Below, piece after piece: positions 14,322 through 22,622 of a DNA stretch of 41,591 nt (position 1 is the stretch's first letter; the number at the start of each line of letters is the position of its first letter). Location: positions 1 through 41,591 of IMG/VR virus record IMGVR_UViG_3300023096_000010; one strand, given 5' to 3'. The translations under genes and the position numbers were made by a program. Below the pieces are notes generated by a model, which saw only the letters and a list, made by a program, of their open reading frames with translations, ran no database searches and had not been told where the DNA came from. The DNA is from a virus.

Positions 14322-14597
14322 TTACATATCAAATGAATCATTTCTTTTATATACTCCGTCCTTATTTGGCGCATTAAATTGAGGTTTCGCGGAAAAAGAA
14401 TTTAAAAAGAGTTCTAAAACCCACTCCAACTCCACTATCTTATTAGTATAAATAACTTCCTGTTCCTGATAATACCCATAAGTAGTAGAGCCCTCCTCTT
14501 TTTCTTTAGCTGACCAACGATATTGTTTTTGTTTAGTTATCCAAGCTTCTTTTTCCTCTTTGTAGCCAGCTAATCTTTGTTCTATTTTTTCTTTCAT
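14322..14597 (-). CDS. Unknown coiled-coil protein, 91 aa
   Basis: Not recognised. Two charged helices (KEKIEQRLAGYKEEKEAW and a second near residues 47-68) with a short disordered tail (APNKDGVYKRND). A strict motif site at 14385-14398 lies in its 3' part, encoding NSFSAK. Confidence 0.6.
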   Translation of the reverse strand: MKEKIEQRLAGYKEEKEAWITKQKQYRWSAKEKEEGSTTYGYYQEQEVIYTNKIVELEWVLELFLNSFSAKPQFNAPNKDGVYKRNDSFDM

Positions 14598-14600
14598 GAT

Positions 14601-15011
14601 CTAGAAACTATTTAATAAGTCTTTAATACTATTACTTTGATCTCTAAGTAGAATAGAAGATAAATCCCAGTTATCAATCAGGGTCTTCTTGATTTTGGCT
14701 TTTTCTGAACCATTAAATAATTTAACTACATTGGAAGCACTTTGATCTGTAATAAAAAATATATTTAAGAACTCTAAAACATCATTTAATTTAATCTCAA
14801 AACCTAATAATTCTAAGTCTTTTGGATAATAATTATCTCTAGGAAGCCCTTGATCTTCGTCAAAACCGTACACAGAGTATTTATTGTTTCCGTGATCTGT
14901 GATATTTGTTGCAGTGATAATACCATAATAAGGGGACAGGAATCTTTGGCCTCTTTTCACTTCTTGTAATCTTGGTAAAACTTCTCTAATTTTGTTTTCT
15001 AATTCTTTCAT
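14601..15011 (-). CDS. Unknown protein, 136 aa
   Basis: Not recognised. N-terminal helix MKELENKIREVLPRL, a beta-rich middle (YYGIITATNITDHGN) and helical C-terminus. The start MKELEN is shared with the gene at 18178-18423, as in several small phage proteins here. First gene behind the promoter at 15072-15103. Confidence 0.65.
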   Translation of the reverse strand: MKELENKIREVLPRLQEVKRGQRFLSPYYGIITATNITDHGNNKYSVYGFDEDQGLPRDNYYPKDLELLGFEIKLNDVLEFLNIFFITDQSASNVVKLFNGSEKAKIKKTLIDNWDLSSILLRDQSNSIKDLLNSF

Positions 15012-15071
15012 TTTTATGTTATTTTTTAGTTTTTCGCCGCAAAAAGAGTGAAAAAACAGTTAATTTTAATG

Positions 15072-15103
15072 CAAATATAAATGATATTAATTTACTGTGC
15101 AAG
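15072..15103 (-). promoter_or_regulatory. Bacteroidota-type promoter with shared upstream box
   Basis: Minus strand: CTTG (15103-15100), 20 nt starting CACAGTAAAT, then TATATTTG (15079-15072). The 13-nt string CTTGCACAGTAAA is identical to the promoter at 24492-24523. It lies between the polymerase stop and the ATG at 15011. Confidence 0.72.
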
Positions 15104-15126
15104 GAAACATACAGATATTTGAAATT

Positions 15127-17109
15127 TTAATGTACGTCTCCATAAGATTTTGCAAACTCTGGCGAAGATTCAAATTGAATTGGTTGATTAAATGCCCTAT
15201 TAACTTTATCCATACTTTCTTGAATAATCTTTCTAGTTTTCTCCTCCTCTCCCTCATTAATATACCAGGAGGCCTCGTCATGTACCGTCATTATTGGCTT
15301 CACACCTGCTTGAATTAAATACCATAAAAAAGTATCAAACACACAAGACCCGAAATTCTGATTACATGCTGAAAATTTAATATGATCCGCAGTTAGTAGT
15401 AGCCATAACTTTGTGAAAGGGTTGTAGATCCAATTCTTACCTTCTACAGTTTTAACAGTTAAATTATCAGTATACTTTTTAACACTCCAGTTAAGATCCC
15501 AATAAGTTTTATGTAAAGCTTGCCCAACTTTTAAAGCTACCCCTGCTGTTTCTGCAATTTTCTTAGGAGATGCTGAATATGTGGCACTGTAGTTAGTGGT
15601 CTTACATGTGTGGCGAACTTTAGATAATCTATTAAACTGTTCATATAGTTCTGTAATATTGTAAATTTTAAAACTTTCTGGAATTTCTTTATATAATTCT
15701 TCTGTATTTTTTTCCTCTTTTTTTGACCACTTACTATAGATTTTATAAAAATCTATCTCATCTTCTGACATAAAATTTCCTAAAAGTGCAATTTTCAAAT
15801 GGGCATCATATCCAGGAGTATTTAGTGTTTCAACATACTCTTTATCATAAGGATAAATGGAACATTGCTTAGTCTTATCTTCAAGGCTTGATAAATCTGC
15901 GTTTACTAATAATTTCTTTTCTGGAGCAATTAGACACTTTCTAACTAACTCTCCATATTGTGAATTATTTGAAGGTAAGTTAACAATTGGTTTTATATGT
16001 TTTACGCGCCATGTTTTTGCCATTCCAGACCAAGATGCTGTAACATAACCATCTTCTGTCATAGTGCTTAAAAATGCCTTTAAATAGCCTGCTCTATGTT
16101 GTGCAACGCTTAATCCATCAAGTGATTGTAATTCAGGATTTTTTTCTATTAGTTTTTGTATACTTTTACACAAATTTTTCTCATCATCTCTTAATTGAGG
16201 AACTTTTCCATTTGCTCCATCTTTAAATAATTTTGGCTCCCATCCAAGTGATAGTAAGTAATCTTTCATTTGTTTAGTGCTCTGACAATTAGGTTCAGTG
16301 TATCCTGTAGTAACATTTATTTGACCATCATAATCTTCTGGTAAATTGCAAGCTTTAACCATTTCAAACCACTTCTTTCCACTTTCACTTAAATCTCCTG
16401 TTTTTTTATAGAGTACTTTTGGTTTATTTCTTGTTGATACTATAGGAATCTTTGGTAAGATAGAGTTGAGTTCAGTCTCTTTTTCAGATATAATTTTTTC
16501 AAGATAAGCTAAGTTTTTTTTACATAGCTCTACATCTAGTTTTATCTTATTATTTTCTTGAATATGTTGTAATTCTATTTTAAAATTAGCTCTTGATATT
16601 GGAGAATGAATTTCATCATCAGTTTCGTATAATTGTCTTAATAAAGCCAACTGTTTATCCCATAATAAGGCGTTTATTAAACAATCTCGTTCACAACGTT
16701 CAACAGCTTTATCATAAGATAGATTTGCCCACTCTTCTGGAGATATTTTTACTTTTTCATACCCCATCTCGATACCCCATTCTTCAAGACCGTGTTTTAA
16801 TCTATCATTGTATAGGTAATGACTTAACGATAGAGAATCAATTATTTTAGCTTGGAAATTAATTTCTGGAAACATAATCTTAAGAGCTGGCAAATCATAT
16901 CCCAGAAAAAAATGTCCTACAATAGTATTATCAGGATTTTCAAACAGTTTTTTTATATCTTCCTCTTTATTTGTTGATTTTATTTTCCATTCTTCCTCAA
17001 CTTTCCAAGCTACAGATAATACGTGAAGATCCTCCTTAGATTTAATTACATCTAAAAGTCCCGTAGTTTCTATATCGGTTACGTATACATTATCTAGGTT
17101 ATATTTCAT
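15127..17109 (-). CDS. Family A DNA polymerase with 3'-5' exonuclease domain
   Basis: 660 residues. The exonuclease domain has DIETTG (12-17), a GHFFLGYDLPAL segment and a DSLSLSHYLYN-type motif. The polymerase domain shows motif A NADLSSLED (near residue 405), motif B RHTCKTTNYSATYSA (near 500; the usual YG is YS) and motif C MTVHDEAS (near 609). This is the layout of T7-like phage replicative polymerases, without a 5'-3' exonuclease. The 5' end carries a tandem 14-bp repeat next to an HNH endonuclease gene, so the start region was probably remodelled by its insertion. It likely works with the DnaB-like helicase and VirE_N primase. Confidence 0.9.
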   Translation of the reverse strand: MKYNLDNVYVTDIETTGLLDVIKSKEDLHVLSVAWKVEEEWKIKSTNKEEDIKKLFENPDNTIVGHFFLGYDLPALKIMFPEINFQAKIIDSLSLSHYLYNDRLKHGLEEWGIEMGYEKVKISPEEWANLSYDKAVERCERDCLINALLWDKQLALLRQLYETDDEIHSPISRANFKIELQHIQENNKIKLDVELCKKNLAYLEKIISEKETELNSILPKIPIVSTRNKPKVLYKKTGDLSESGKKWFEMVKACNLPEDYDGQINVTTGYTEPNCQSTKQMKDYLLSLGWEPKLFKDGANGKVPQLRDDEKNLCKSIQKLIEKNPELQSLDGLSVAQHRAGYLKAFLSTMTEDGYVTASWSGMAKTWRVKHIKPIVNLPSNNSQYGELVRKCLIAPEKKLLVNADLSSLEDKTKQCSIYPYDKEYVETLNTPGYDAHLKIALLGNFMSEDEIDFYKIYSKWSKKEEKNTEELYKEIPESFKIYNITELYEQFNRLSKVRHTCKTTNYSATYSASPKKIAETAGVALKVGQALHKTYWDLNWSVKKYTDNLTVKTVEGKNWIYNPFTKLWLLLTADHIKFSACNQNFGSCVFDTFLWYLIQAGVKPIMTVHDEASWYINEGEEEKTRKIIQESMDKVNRAFNQPIQFESSPEFAKSYGDVH

Positions 17110-17126
17110 AATTTATATTTCATAAT
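17099..17126. repeat. Tandem 14-bp repeat at the endonuclease-polymerase junction
   Basis: TTATATTTCATAAT occurs at 17099-17112 and again at 17113-17126, followed by half a copy. On the minus strand each copy contains ATGAAATATAA, the start of the polymerase gene. The upstream copy lies in the HNH gene's last codons and gives a decoy start that stops after five codons. This looks like a footprint of the endonuclease gene insertion. Confidence 0.7.
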
Positions 17127-17863
17127 TTATATTCTTCAATTATTTCCTCTATAGACATTCCTTTTCGTATTCTGTATCTAAATGCATTTGCATCAACCTT
17201 AATTAGATTAGCTAATTCTTTTCCATTGTATACATTTCCCTTATATTCAAGTTCAAATTTACCTACACCCTCTTTACCATACACCATCTCTTCTATAGAA
17301 TATCCACTATTTCTTCTTTGTTGTATAGTAGTTCTACTCACTCCCGTTTTTCTTGCTAATTGTGCCTCAGTATAATACTCTCCCTCAAATAGTAGTTTTA
17401 ATGAATCTCTTTTATTATTCGCTTGCTCTTCTGTATTTGCCCATCTGCAATTTTCAAAACAATAGTTACCATTAACATTTTCTCTATCTAATGACAATCC
17501 TTCTTGAAATGAATTATACATGTCTTCTACAAATAAATCAAAATTTTCCCATCTTTCGCATACTCTGATACCTCGTCCTCCATAGCTACTATAACAGGCT
17601 CTATTAGGATTACTGCATCTAGATTTCATATTTTTCCAAATAGAATATAGTCGGTGATCTTCTTTTTTAGGTCTAGATTTTCTTAAAGTTAAACTACAAT
17701 CTCTGCAACTTTTAGATTTGTTAGTGGTTAAATTATCTTGGGTGATATTTTTAGTCTTCCCACATTCACACAAACATTTCCATACTCTCTTGTTATGTTT
17801 ATCCCTTTCAACTTCTTCTAAAACTAACCAACTATTAAAATAACTACCATTTAAATCTAACAT
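17120..17863 (-). CDS. HNH homing endonuclease with NUMOD-like repeats
   Basis: 247 residues. An N-terminal zinc module (CLCECGKTKN, CRDC) is followed by the phage HNH family core: RLYSIWKNMKSRC, YGGRGIRVCERW, SLDREN, then CRWANTEEQANNKR. The C-terminal part holds two helical DNA-binding repeats (EAQLARKTGVSRTTIQQRR; ELANLIKVDANAFRYRI). Free-standing HNH genes of this type insert beside essential phage genes and cut phages lacking them. Here it abuts the polymerase start (10 nt apart) with a tandem repeat at the junction. Confidence 0.82.
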   Translation of the reverse strand: MLDLNGSYFNSWLVLEEVERDKHNKRVWKCLCECGKTKNITQDNLTTNKSKSCRDCSLTLRKSRPKKEDHRLYSIWKNMKSRCSNPNRACYSSYGGRGIRVCERWENFDLFVEDMYNSFQEGLSLDRENVNGNYCFENCRWANTEEQANNKRDSLKLLFEGEYYTEAQLARKTGVSRTTIQQRRNSGYSIEEMVYGKEGVGKFELEYKGNVYNGKELANLIKVDANAFRYRIRKGMSIEEIIEEYKL

Positions 17864-17865
17864 TC

Positions 17866-18114
17866 TTATTCCTCCAATTTAAATTTTTCAAAAAACTCAG
17901 TTTCTTCTCTTGCAAACAACTTCTCTCCGCCTTCCCAACAATATAAAATAGCATCTACCCACTCATCATTTATTTGTATCATACAGCTTCCTTTGATTAT
18001 GTAATATTTTTTATTTTTGTAGTGTCTGTATAGTTTTGGTTTAGGCAGTTGTGCTTTAAGCTGTCTTAGATCCTCTTCCATCCATTGTATTTGAGACTTT
18101 AACTCTTCTTCCAT
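17866..18114 (-). CDS. DUF1653-like protein with coiled-coil N-terminus, 82 aa
   Basis: N-terminal charged helix (about 25 residues) followed by YRHYKNKKYYIIKG, a beta region and LFAREETEFFEKF. The YRHYK...(V)Y...(F)AR...FF pattern is that of DUF1653 domains, small beta barrels of unknown function widespread in bacteria and phages. Lies 2 nt upstream of the HNH gene. Confidence 0.6.
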   Translation of the reverse strand: MEEELKSQIQWMEEDLRQLKAQLPKPKLYRHYKNKKYYIIKGSCMIQINDEWVDAILYCWEGGEKLFAREETEFFEKFKLEE

Positions 18115-18177
18115 AATCTAATTTTTCTGTCTTGAACTTTCGTTCTTTGTTTATTCTTTTTCCCCGCGAAATCCACA

Positions 18178-18423
18178 TTAATTATACAAATAATTATAAC
18201 AATCGATAATTTTATCCACATTTTTAAATGAAATACCATTCTTTAGAGAAATTTCTTCTGTAGAAAATCCTTGTAAATATTCATCAATGATTAGTTCATT
18301 ACTTTTAAGATCAATCATTAACTCCATCTCAGAAGGTTGTCTTACTATTCTCTTCGGCTTTACAGTTGCTTTAGCTCCTAATGATGTTAAGAAGTTTATT
18401 AAACTGTTTTCTAATTCTTTCAT
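18178..18423 (-). CDS. Unknown protein with possible HTH, 81 aa
   Basis: Not recognised. The C-terminal half (IIDEYLQGFSTEEISLKNGI, FKNVDKIID) has the helix-turn-helix rhythm of small resolvase-like DNA-binding domains, preceded by a basic linker. No other domain. Weak call. Confidence 0.55.
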   Translation of the reverse strand: MKELENSLINFLTSLGAKATVKPKRIVRQPSEMELMIDLKSNELIIDEYLQGFSTEEISLKNGISFKNVDKIIDCYNYLYN

Positions 18424-18429
18424 TTTTTA

Positions 18430-18774
18430 CTATTCTTTTTCCGCCCGTTTCACAAACCATTCTCCAGTAGCCCACATAACAAAAGTTAAAATATTTGTCT
18501 CATTAATATCTTTATTTTCCGAAACTAAAATTCTATTTCTTTGCGGGTTCATTCTCACTTCTACATTTCCATAGCAAGCGTGACGGTATTGTAAAAGCTT
18601 ACCGTTATCTAAATGGAATAAAATGAGTTCTGCATTTCCTATATTAAAGAAACCAATCATTTTCTCTCTAGTACTATCATCTGTTAGTTTTGTCCATTGA
18701 TGATAGTTTTTAGAGTCTTCTAGCTCTTTCTCAAGTTTTTCAATGTCTTTACTAACTTCTTCTGGTGTTCTCAT
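18430..18774 (-). CDS. Unknown protein, 114 aa
   Basis: Not recognised. A longer frame reaches 18825, but its first 17 codons lie inside the next gene; ATG at 18774 with the leader AAACATAAAATT is preferred. Coiled N-terminal helix, a beta segment LILFHLDNGKLLQY and a helix ending FVKRAEKE. Confidence 0.6.
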   Translation of the reverse strand: MRTPEEVSKDIEKLEKELEDSKNYHQWTKLTDDSTREKMIGFFNIGNAELILFHLDNGKLLQYRHACYGNVEVRMNPQRNRILVSENKDINETNILTFVMWATGEWFVKRAEKE

Positions 18775-18784
18775 AATTTTATGT

Positions 18785-19117
18785 TTAATACAAATCCTCA
18801 CTATACAAAGTTCCTTTACCACCACTCACCATAATAATCTGATTAGCTTTTTCTGCTATATCCCAAGCTTCTTGTCTGTCTACAAATCGATTTAAGTTAG
18901 TTAAGAATCCTTGAATACTTTCTCCAGCTTCAGCATCTCTAAGTCCTGTAACCGCACTTTTTGTATAGATGCATTGTCCATGTCTTAAACCCGTAAATAC
19001 TAATCCTGATTCACAGTTTTTTGGTAGATATCTGTTTAACGGCACTTCTTTATTTTTTATATGCGGAAATTCTTTATACCAAACGGCTGCACATAATATG
19101 TATTCGTTATCTTTCAT
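18785..19117 (-). CDS. Conserved bacterial/phage protein of unknown function, 110 aa
   Basis: The pattern YILCAAVWYKE, TGLRHGQCIYT, QGFLTNLNRFVDRQEAWDIA and GTLYSEDLY matches a family I recognise in Flavobacteria and in tailed phages. The invariant GLRHxxC, NRFVDRxEA and LxSEDLY blocks suggest a conserved enzyme or binding site; its function is unknown to me. Overlaps the upstream gene by 11 nt. Confidence 0.75.
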   Translation of the reverse strand: MKDNEYILCAAVWYKEFPHIKNKEVPLNRYLPKNCESGLVFTGLRHGQCIYTKSAVTGLRDAEAGESIQGFLTNLNRFVDRQEAWDIAEKANQIIMVSGGKGTLYSEDLY

Positions 19118-19328
19118 ACTCCACTATATTTGGATTGAATACTCTAATTTGTTTATCTTCTAAAATAGCTGTGTAACACATCGGAATATTACCCCCTGGC
19201 AACCATTCTTGTATTTCTATAACGCCATTCTTTCCTACTTCAAATACATCATAGTCTTCTCCTGCTCCGTCTCTGTCTGATGTTGAACCTACTTGTCTCC
19301 AATTGTATTTTAGTTTTTTGACTTTCAT
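19107..19328 (-). CDS. Unknown small protein, 73 aa
   Basis: Not recognised. Beta-rich, with GSTSDRDGAGEDYDVFEVG and EIQEWLPGGNIPMCYTA. Overlaps the conserved gene downstream by 11 nt, so the two are co-translated. Confidence 0.6.
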   Translation of the reverse strand: MKVKKLKYNWRQVGSTSDRDGAGEDYDVFEVGKNGVIEIQEWLPGGNIPMCYTAILEDKQIRVFNPNIVEYER

Positions 19329-19340
19329 AATTTTCTGTTT

Positions 19341-19616
19341 TTAACTGTTTTTCGCCGATTTAGGTAATCCATTATTATCCAATTCTTTTTGAAGTCTAAT
19401 TTTAAACTGTTCTTCTGTTTCATCTGGATTACGTTTAACACTAAAATCACCAATGGTTACTTCAAAAATTCCTTCAACTATTCTAGTATCACTAACGGCT
19501 TTTAAACTTTCTTCCCACTTATCAACTTTGTCTTCATACCAATATTTATGACTGTCAGCATTAAAGCTTTCAATTAGTCTTATTATGTCTTCTTCTGTTA
19601 TTATGTATGTTTTCAT
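19341..19616 (-). CDS. Unknown protein, 91 aa
   Basis: Not recognised. Charged, helical N-terminus (EEDIIRLIESFNADS) and C-terminus (ETEEQFKIRLQKELDNNG). Separated by short spacers from both neighbours. Confidence 0.6.
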   Translation of the reverse strand: MKTYIITEEDIIRLIESFNADSHKYWYEDKVDKWEESLKAVSDTRIVEGIFEVTIGDFSVKRNPDETEEQFKIRLQKELDNNGLPKSAKNS

Positions 19617-19628
19617 TAAACTGTTGTT

Positions 19629-20141
19629 TTAGTTTTTTTCTTTCGCGGATTTTACTAATTTCAACGCATTAAACAATCCTTTCTCAAAAGCTTCTTCATA
19701 AGATTTGAAATCTATTCCATGCCAATTACTAGGATGCTTTATATCCGCTATAGGACTTTTAAATATTTTTATATCATTCCAGTTTGAAACTTTAACTATC
19801 CACTTAGTCTCGTCTTTAAAATGGACTTCTGAATCTCTAAAAACATCTACATCAATATTATGTACTTCTCTCAGCCATTTTTTCAATAAACTTTGAGTTG
19901 GAAATTGTATTTCTAAGTATTTTTTACCCTCTTTAAATACTTCTTTAAACTCCTCTAAATTATATTCAAAATCCTCATAATAATTTCCATTTAAAAATAC
20001 TTTTGGTTCAAAGGGAATCTTAGTTTTATAATCACAATCTTTACTCCACATTACATATACGGTTGTGGCTTCATCAAATCCTGATATATTTAAATCATGT
20101 AATATTTTTGCTGTTTCTATACTTATTAGTTTTTCTCTCAT
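19629..20141 (-). CDS. Member of a repeated phage protein family, 170 aa
   Basis: Architecture: N-terminal IETAKILHDLNI, a linker, FPTQSLLKKWLREVHNIDV, and a C-terminal YEEAFEKGLFNALKLV. This arrangement is repeated in the proteins at 20145-20576 and 22293-22622 and is one I recognise as abundant but uncharacterised in Bacteroidota phages. The ETAK helix, KWLRE helix and YEEA..GL helix probably form one compact fold. Confidence 0.7.
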   Translation of the reverse strand: MREKLISIETAKILHDLNISGFDEATTVYVMWSKDCDYKTKIPFEPKVFLNGNYYEDFEYNLEEFKEVFKEGKKYLEIQFPTQSLLKKWLREVHNIDVDVFRDSEVHFKDETKWIVKVSNWNDIKIFKSPIADIKHPSNWHGIDFKSYEEAFEKGLFNALKLVKSAKEKN

Positions 20142-20144
20142 CTT

Positions 20145-20576
20145 TTATTTCGCTAATTTTACCATATTTAAACCTTCATACAAACCAATTTCAAGTGCCT
20201 CTTCATAAGAATCAATCCACTTTTCCTCTTTATTCTTACTGATACCAGATATGCCTTTATCTGGATGTAATATTTCTACTTCCCACACTACAAAGTCAGT
20301 TGTTGGTGTGATTATTATAGGTGTAGGTAATTCTCTTAAATACTGCTGTAAAAAAGCTTTAGTATAAGCAGGAGCAATTTGAGGTTGATTTTTCCTCGTT
20401 CTTACTACCTGAAGCATTGTGTCATGGTAATCGTCAGGAACTGCATTTTTCTTTAATTGTCCATCGGCTTTAAATGCTGGTCTAAAGGGATAAATATAAT
20501 AATGAGTGTGAGGTAAATCTATACCTAATTCTTTACATAGTTTTGCTGTTTCGTAGGATATATGTTGTTCTTTCAT
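20145..20576 (-). CDS. Member of the same repeated phage protein family, 143 aa
   Basis: Shares SYETAKLCKELGI, FLQQYLRELPTPIII and YEEALEIGLYEGLNMV with the neighbouring 19629-20141 product, in the same order. The two genes lie 3 nt apart, which suggests tandem duplication followed by divergence. Function unknown. Confidence 0.7.
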   Translation of the reverse strand: MKEQHISYETAKLCKELGIDLPHTHYYIYPFRPAFKADGQLKKNAVPDDYHDTMLQVVRTRKNQPQIAPAYTKAFLQQYLRELPTPIIITPTTDFVVWEVEILHPDKGISGISKNKEEKWIDSYEEALEIGLYEGLNMVKLAK

Positions 20577-20719
20577 GATTCAATTATTATTGATAGTACT
20601 CCTGCACCTATTATTCCGAGAAATATAAGCCCCACTTCCCCCACCTGGACTGATATACTTAAGCAACATAACCCTAAATAACCTACAGCAAGTACCAATT
20701 TCTTTATAAATTTTTTCAT
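20573..20719 (-). CDS. Small two-span membrane protein, 48 aa
   Basis: ATG at 20719, TGA at 20573-20575. Basic start (MKKFIKK), a first span (LVLAVGYLGLCCLSI) and a second (VGLIFLGIIGAGVLSIII). Its stop overlaps the next ATG (20576) by 4 nt and its start overlaps the previous TGA by 4 nt, classic ATGA coupling on both sides, which strongly supports it. Confidence 0.65.
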   Translation of the reverse strand: MKKFIKKLVLAVGYLGLCCLSISVQVGEVGLIFLGIIGAGVLSIIIES

Positions 20720-20856
20720 AATTTCTTTTCAAAATTAAATCCTTTCCTAATTATATACAATTGTGCAATCCTTTTTTCATGAGTGCCAAATAAATTGCTG
20801 TAAAGTTTGCATAAATATAAGTCTTCTTTATTTACTGTTTGCCACCATTCTTTCAT
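20716..20856 (-). CDS. Unknown small basic protein, 46 aa
   Basis: ATG at 20856, TGA at 20716-20718 coupled to the next ATG. Trp/Lys-rich (MKEWWQTVNKEDLYLCKLY) with a basic C-terminus. Not recognised. Confidence 0.55.
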   Translation of the reverse strand: MKEWWQTVNKEDLYLCKLYSNLFGTHEKRIAQLYIIRKGFNFEKKL

Positions 20857-20859
20857 AAA

Positions 20860-21309
20860 CTAAATATAAGATATGTCTGAAATTTTTAAACCTTCAAAAA
20901 GGTATTGAAAATCTTCTTCTACAGTTTCACCGAATTGTTCTATTAATTCTACATTGTATAGTCCAGATATTAATATACTGTATTCTAATGTAGCTTCTTT
21001 AAAATATTTTAGATTTGCTTGTGGAAATTTCTCTTTTATTAGTTTTTTCTTTTCCGCGAAAAACTCAGTAATCTCAACTTCTAACAGTTCTTTTGCAACA
21101 TTCTGTAATAAATCTAGCTGACGAACTAAACTACTCAAAGCTTTTTGTCTAAAATGCTCTTCTCCCTCATCACTACTCCAAGCATAAATATTTGGTAATA
21201 ATATTCCTTCTTGATATCCATCATTTTGGTATTGAAGACTGTTATACTCATTACTGTTTTCTAATCCTGCGTTAAACTCTCTTACGAATTCTAGTATTTT
21301 GTTTTCCAT
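20860..21309 (-). CDS. Unknown helical protein, 149 aa
   Basis: Not recognised. Acidic, helical throughout, with a long central helix QKALSSLVRQLDLLQNVAKE. A strict motif site at 21050-21064 encodes its TEFFAEKKKL stretch. One nt from the gene upstream. Confidence 0.65.
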   Translation of the reverse strand: MENKILEFVREFNAGLENSNEYNSLQYQNDGYQEGILLPNIYAWSSDEGEEHFRQKALSSLVRQLDLLQNVAKELLEVEITEFFAEKKKLIKEKFPQANLKYFKEATLEYSILISGLYNVELIEQFGETVEEDFQYLFEGLKISDISYI

Positions 21310-21310
21310 T

Positions 21311-21499
21311 TTATTTTAATATTTCAATTATTTTTACTTTTCCTTGCTCGCCAAATAAAATACTACCTTTTTCGAAACCATCAAAATCATCATTTAAGAT
21401 AAGTGTGAATGTAGGTAAAGCAGGAATTAATTTAATCCATCTAAGTACTTTCTTCCAAAGAGGTGTTTTTAGTTCTGTTGTTACTTTGTATCTCGCCAT
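21311..21499 (-). CDS. Unknown small basic protein, 62 aa
   Basis: Not recognised. Basic N-terminus with an amphipathic helix (PLWKKVLRWIKLIPALPTF) and a beta-rich C-terminus. It directly abuts the next small gene. Confidence 0.6.
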   Translation of the reverse strand: MARYKVTTELKTPLWKKVLRWIKLIPALPTFTLILNDDFDGFEKGSILFGEQGKVKIIEILK

Positions 21500-21679
21500 T
21501 TATTCAATATTTTTAAACCAAAGTGGCTCGTTTTCTACTATTTTCGCGGCGATTCTAAAATTATCATAAATATCGGAATAATAACTAAATCCAAAAATAG
21601 GGGAGTACCTAATTAAAACTGTTCCTTTTTTGAAATAATCTGGACATCCTGGATATCTATCTTGTAGTTCGTAGTTCAT
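21500..21679 (-). CDS. Unknown small aromatic protein, 59 aa
   Basis: ATG at 21679, TAA at 21500-21502, ending exactly where the next gene begins. Rich in Tyr and Phe (DRYPGCPDYFKKGTVLIRY), probably a small beta barrel. A long enough frame in otherwise empty space supports it. Confidence 0.55.
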   Translation of the reverse strand: MNYELQDRYPGCPDYFKKGTVLIRYSPIFGFSYYSDIYDNFRIAAKIVENEPLWFKNIE

Positions 21680-21744
21680 TGCAATAAATATTTTTGTTTA
21701 TATTAAAGTTAGCTTCGTGTTCTTTGGAGTCTTGTAAGAAGGTG

Positions 21745-21987
21745 TTATTTTGCATATTCTGTAATTATAGTCCATTTATCGTAGTCTTCTATATTTTCTT
21801 TGATAAATAATTCAGCGTCTTCTAAAGTATGAAACCCATTTTGTAATTTATCTGACTTATCCCAATCAGAGTGATCTGTAGTTCTTAATAAATAAGATCT
21901 ATAATAAAGTCTGTCATAAGCCAATAATTCCGTTTTAGATTCTAAAGAGGTTTCAATTAACTCATAAATTTTATATATCTTCTCCAT
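21745..21987 (-). CDS. Unknown protein, 80 aa
   Basis: Not recognised. Helical start, beta centre (LYYRSYLLRTTDHSDWD), then FHTLEDAELFIKENI, an arrangement resembling small phage proteins with a TLEDAE-type helix. Overlaps the upstream gene by 17 nt. Confidence 0.6.
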   Translation of the reverse strand: MEKIYKIYELIETSLESKTELLAYDRLYYRSYLLRTTDHSDWDKSDKLQNGFHTLEDAELFIKENIEDYDKWTIITEYAK

Positions 21988-22291
21988 AATCTTTATTTAA
22001 CTGTTCTAAGACTGCTTTAACTTTTTCTTGCGGTAATTTATTAAAAGCTTGATATATTAATTCACTTGTATCGAAATCTCTTTTTCTGTAGTATAATAAT
22101 TCTTCTATTAATTGCGTAAACTGTTCAATTACTTCATCGGTAATATCTTCTAACTTCAATCTTTTGAAATCTGTTTTACCATTTTCATCTTTCTCATATA
22201 TCCCCTCTGAAATATTCTCTTCTACTTTTATGTTTTCTGCCGTGTAAATTATATCTTTACGTGAATAATTTGCTTTTATTTCTATGTTCAT
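21971..22291 (-). CDS. Unknown acidic protein, 106 aa
   Basis: Not recognised. Beta strands in the first 30 residues and helices after residue 50 (TDEVIEQFTQLIEELLYYR; KVKAVLEQLNKDYG). Follows the next gene by 1 nt. Confidence 0.6.
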   Translation of the reverse strand: MNIEIKANYSRKDIIYTAENIKVEENISEGIYEKDENGKTDFKRLKLEDITDEVIEQFTQLIEELLYYRKRDFDTSELIYQAFNKLPQEKVKAVLEQLNKDYGEDI

Positions 22292-22292
22292 T

Positions 22293-22622
22293 TTACTTCT
22301 CTTTTAGTATTTGTTTTATTCCCGACATTAAAGCTTCTTCATAACTGATAAACATTTCTCCAAATAACTCTGTACTTATCACATTATCAGAAGAATTAAC
22401 TATCATTACCTCGAATTTACCACTTTTATGATAGAAAACTTGAATATAAATTTCAAACTCGTCTCTTATCCACTTCTGAATCTCACAAAGTAATAGATAA
22501 TCACAAGTATCGTTTATTAGTAAGTTCTTTCCTTCTCCTAAATGGTATTTTAGTGTTACGGAAGTAGAAACTGTTTTTGCTTTAAATCCTTTTTCGCGCG
22601 CTAATTTACTAATATTCTCCAT
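22293..22622 (-). CDS. Third member of the repeated phage protein family, 109 aa
   Basis: SKLAREKGF, LLCEIQKWIRDEFEIYIQV and SYEEALMSGIKQIL reproduce the helix order of the products at 19629-20141 and 20145-20576. It lacks their longer middle region. Overlaps the upstream gene by 14 nt. Function unknown. Confidence 0.68.
   Translation of the reverse strand: MENISKLAREKGFKAKTVSTSVTLKYHLGEGKNLLINDTCDYLLLCEIQKWIRDEFEIYIQVFYHKSGKFEVMIVNSSDNVISTELFGEMFISYEEALMSGIKQILKEK

Noticed and set aside
21657-21755. 32-codon minus-strand frame between two small genes
   Set aside because: Ends in TAG, overlaps the 21500-21679 gene in another frame and has no recognisable composition. It could be real, but the support is too weak for a feature.
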